DNA of 64,000 nucleotides from Dillenia suffruticosa. Lineage: Eukaryota; Streptophyta; Magnoliopsida; Dilleniales; Dilleniaceae. The first letter of the stretch is position 1. Each line of letters starts with the position of its first letter. The stretch is taken from NCBI GenBank assembly GCA_033439265.1, contig JAVTVX010000009.1:9637109-9701108 (forward strand), given 5' to 3'. The notes beneath the pieces are model-generated. The model had not been told where the DNA came from and searched no databases. It was given only the letters and a program-made list of their open reading frames with translations. This document shows positions 61,201-64,000 of the stretch, in pieces. The translations under genes were made by a program, and so were the position numbers.

Positions 61201-63950
61201 AGAGAGAGATCATAATTTAAAAATTAATAAAAGATAAAGGAATTATGTTTTATCTTTTATTATTTTCTTATTAACTTGTTCAATTTCAGTATGATAAAAA
61301 TGACTTTTTAAAATATAATTTCGTTTATTAATGTAATTTTTTAGAGGTGTAGTTAATTAATCATTTTTCAAATCTGTACAATAATTTAAAAACACAGCCC
61401 TAATATTAGTTGTTGTCTTACTCAAAAAGACAAAAGAAACCTTATAATCGGTTCGTGAAAAGGGTGTAGAATGATGCAAGTGATTTATTTAATGTTGCTG
61501 GTTAAGGGAAGACCTATAGTTAAATGTCATAATCAGGAAAAATGCCATGGCAGGAGGAGGTTGAAAGGTTAATGGCATGCCACGTATTCGTGCATGGTGC
61601 TTGTCCTAAGCTGCTCGCATGTGATTGGCACATGCTTTCAAAGGGCCAACCCCATGTTGGCATACGGTTTACACATTCCCTTCCTAGGGGTTCTTGACAA
61701 GCTCATGGCTTGTCTTGGCAATTTTTCAACATAATTGCACCTAACTGCTTTAATTATAATTCTTTTAAATTTAAAATTATATAATAAAAAATTTTGATAT
61801 AACTATTAAATAAATTAAAATTTGAATATGGTCAAATAAAAGAAATTATTAAATACATAATAATCGATTTATACTTTCTTGTGTACCCCCAGCTACTTTC
61901 GTATGTTGGCAATTGACTTTGACAAAATCTTAGGAAGTGTTTTGGGGGATTTTATTAATAAAAGTAGAATTTTATAATAAAATAAATATATTTTTCTTCA
62001 AGGGCATTTTTTTCCCTTAATTTCCCAAAATTGTGTTTTTTGGTGAATGCTAATAGATAATAAGAAAAGTCTCGATCATCAGAAATTAAAATGATGACAT
62101 AAGGGCCAACGTCAAGCCCCTTGACCCTTTGAGCCCTAAAAAAAGAATGCTAACCCCAAATTGGACATATTGAAATTAAATAGAAATATGATATGCTGGC
62201 AAAGCAATACCAACCGAGGAATTCCCCTTTTCTTTATAGGTTACTATTTTTTTTTAACAAAAAAATATCTGATAATCATATGATCTTGATTAAATTCGAT
62301 TCGAATCGAGATAAACTTTTAAGAGTTAAAACTCTTCCGACCCTAATTTTTTTTATATACAAAACTCAAATGTTAACCATCGGACTAACTAAACGTTTGT
62401 TATTAAGTTATTATTATTAAATTCACTATGGGGTGCTTTGCCCCCCTTTTTTTACAAAAAAGAAAGGAGTGTGAATCTCTTCGGAGAAATTTTATGTCAT
62501 TGACCGCAAGGTTACTAATTACAACACAATGAACCTTTGGCTCAACAATGGCCAACATGATTAAGAGTTAAGACCCACCACTATGAACTTGATTGAGTTT
62601 GTCTAACTTCCCTCTAGTTGTTTTATTTTGCTTATTATATTTTTAATTAAAATAATAATTTTTATAATAAAATATAAAAATTTTACACTTAAAAATTAAA
62701 TTTCTTTATCAAAGTAATTAAAATATGTAGAGCGGACTTTGACTTTTCCAAGCAAAACTTTGGAAAAACCATTGGGTATAATATATATATATATATTAAA
62801 GTTTCCTCCACTCTTCGTTATTGAGATGTCATTATAGATATAGCTTCCCCTTTCACTAAAATTAGAAAAGTAGATACACAATATAAAGGCTTATTCATGA
62901 ACTTATAACAAGAAGACAGTGATATCTTAACCAAACCTTTCATCGTGTTGATGGCAATATAAAGCTAAGAAAAATGATGTTTTTACCTTTGTATTATATG
63001 CATTATAAACCATTGATATCTAATAATCACGTTAAATTTGACTAAATTCGATTTGAATCGAATTAGATTTTTATAAAATAAAACTTTTTTTACATCTGTT
63101 TTCACTATTTACGAGATTTGAATCCAAAATTTTAATAAAGAGAAATCAATATCCAATTATTAGATCAATTAATTATTAGTTACTTTGTTATTATTAGTTA
63201 TTGTATTAGCGGTACTTTACAAGATTATTAAATAGTTCCACCCTTTTCATATAAAATTAATTTGATGGGTGGGTATGTAATCTACCTATGATTTAAAAAT
63301 CAGATGTTTAGCACAACACTATAGTTGAAGATTAAAAGATAGATTAATAAATTTCTAAAGCTTCTTTTAAAAAAATAAATATTTTTTGGTGCGCGTGGCC
63401 AACGCATGGGTGACACACATTTTTGATTAAATTAATTTGATGATCTTCATATTATAATTGATCCACTAGAAGAAATAGAAATTTTTCCCATACAAAATTT
63501 ATATCTAAGTTTTCACTCCAACAATTCATTTGAAAAGATAATACAATGGGTTTTCTTTACATTCTCTCTCTCCTTTAGCACCATCCTTTCTTTAATACTT
63601 CTTTTGGGCTTTGTTTTGTTATTCTTCTTCTTTAGCTCCATCCTCCTTATCAATAGGAGCCAAATCTATAGACCACTTTTCTATTTATATTTACATAGAC
63701 CTATATTGAGCTTCCGGTTAGCTTTTTGCCACTGTTCCTTGCCTTTTGGCTTTCTAGTTGTGATCACAACCTGCCCAGAGACTTCAAGCTTCATTTCACA
63801 ATCTACACTCAAAAAAAGTCCTTGCAGGTGTTCCTTTCGATTACATAAGTACTCTCAAGGCAGGATGTAAATGAGCTTTCAACGGCTGATCTATAAATTG
63901 GCACAAGGCATGAACGTCACATTGAGAAGTTTACCTATCAATTTCCAGTA
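58250..63950. other. Intergenic, AT-rich, no supported gene
   Basis: Long AT-rich sequence with poly-A/T runs. A possible MITE lies at about 59285-59655 (CATTTGGATAGACGG at the left, CTTCCAAACTAAGC at the right). There is a CT-rich block at 60596-60725, and a repeat at about 61030-61115 resembles 40585-40672. Open frames such as 60516-60815 and 63604-63870 are low-complexity and without domain. Confidence 0.5.
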
Positions 63951-63954
63951 AAAA

Positions 63955-64000
63955 ATGGACTTGGAAGTAAACTGTCATCTATATGCAGGAGCTTCTGACT
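63955..64000 (+). CDS. Possible start of a gene cut by the window end
   Basis: An ATG in a good context (AAAAAATGGAC) opens a frame of 15 residues (MDLEVNCHLYAGASD) that runs to the end without a stop. The stretch just upstream is less AT-rich than the surrounding intergenic DNA. It is too short to identify and may be chance. Confidence 0.2.
   Translation, partial: MDLEVNCHLYAGASD

Noticed and set aside
63604-63870. 88-residue open frame near the window end
   Set aside because: Low-complexity hydrophobic start and no recognisable domain; not enough to call a gene.

Overview
The window reads as nuclear DNA of a dicot flowering plant. It is AT-rich and gene-sparse, with long introns using GT..AG junctions, plant-specific gene families and plant retroelements (Copia LTR element, LINEs, an Au-type SINE). 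I cannot name the species from sequence alone. Most long open frames are chance frames in introns or repeats. The real genes were rebuilt by joining exons through splice sites and family conservation.

Layout. 1-5038: intergenic, with two degenerate tRNA-Gly/tRNA-Phe-like pairs and an Au SINE with a perfect 10-bp target duplication. 5039-8654 (-): nine-exon gene for a 234-residue M50B-like membrane metalloprotease-family protein with an HEASH site; a solo LTR sits in its second intron. 9035-12965 (-): a decayed LINE split by an insertion carrying a palindromic GCGACGAA-type array (about 10745-11466). 12980-17200: gene-free. 17200-18640 (-): a broken receptor-like kinase pseudogene. 19310-34852 (+): a complete 14-exon AMSH1-like deubiquitinase gene (508 aa); its second intron holds a 6-kb Copia element (22664-28651) with TTTAC target duplications, ending 36 bp before exon 3. 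34853-39381: intergenic. 39382-40155 (+): single-exon gene of the MAKR/BKI1-like kind. 42096-58084 (-): a complete 14-exon BRUTUS-type iron-sensing E3 ligase gene (1240 aa). Its introns hold a second solo LTR, a LINE fragment, two large tandem duplications (one apparently perfect, 303 bp) and an intact antisense tRNA-Gln(UUG) gene followed by a tRNA-Phe-like repeat. 58158-58247: BRUTUS promoter with a TATA box and two CACGTG G-boxes. 58250-64000: AT-rich, no supported gene.

The genes do not form a pathway or cluster. AMSH1-like acts in ubiquitin removal on endosomal cargo and BRUTUS in ubiquitin ligation for iron homeostasis; the MAKR-like and M50B-like proteins are membrane-associated. No new biological system is evident. 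The points most worth following are the retroelement that seems to supply the branch-point region for AMSH1 exon 3, the recurrent tRNA-Phe-like second units, the exact 303-bp duplication and the G-box cluster at the BRUTUS promoter.
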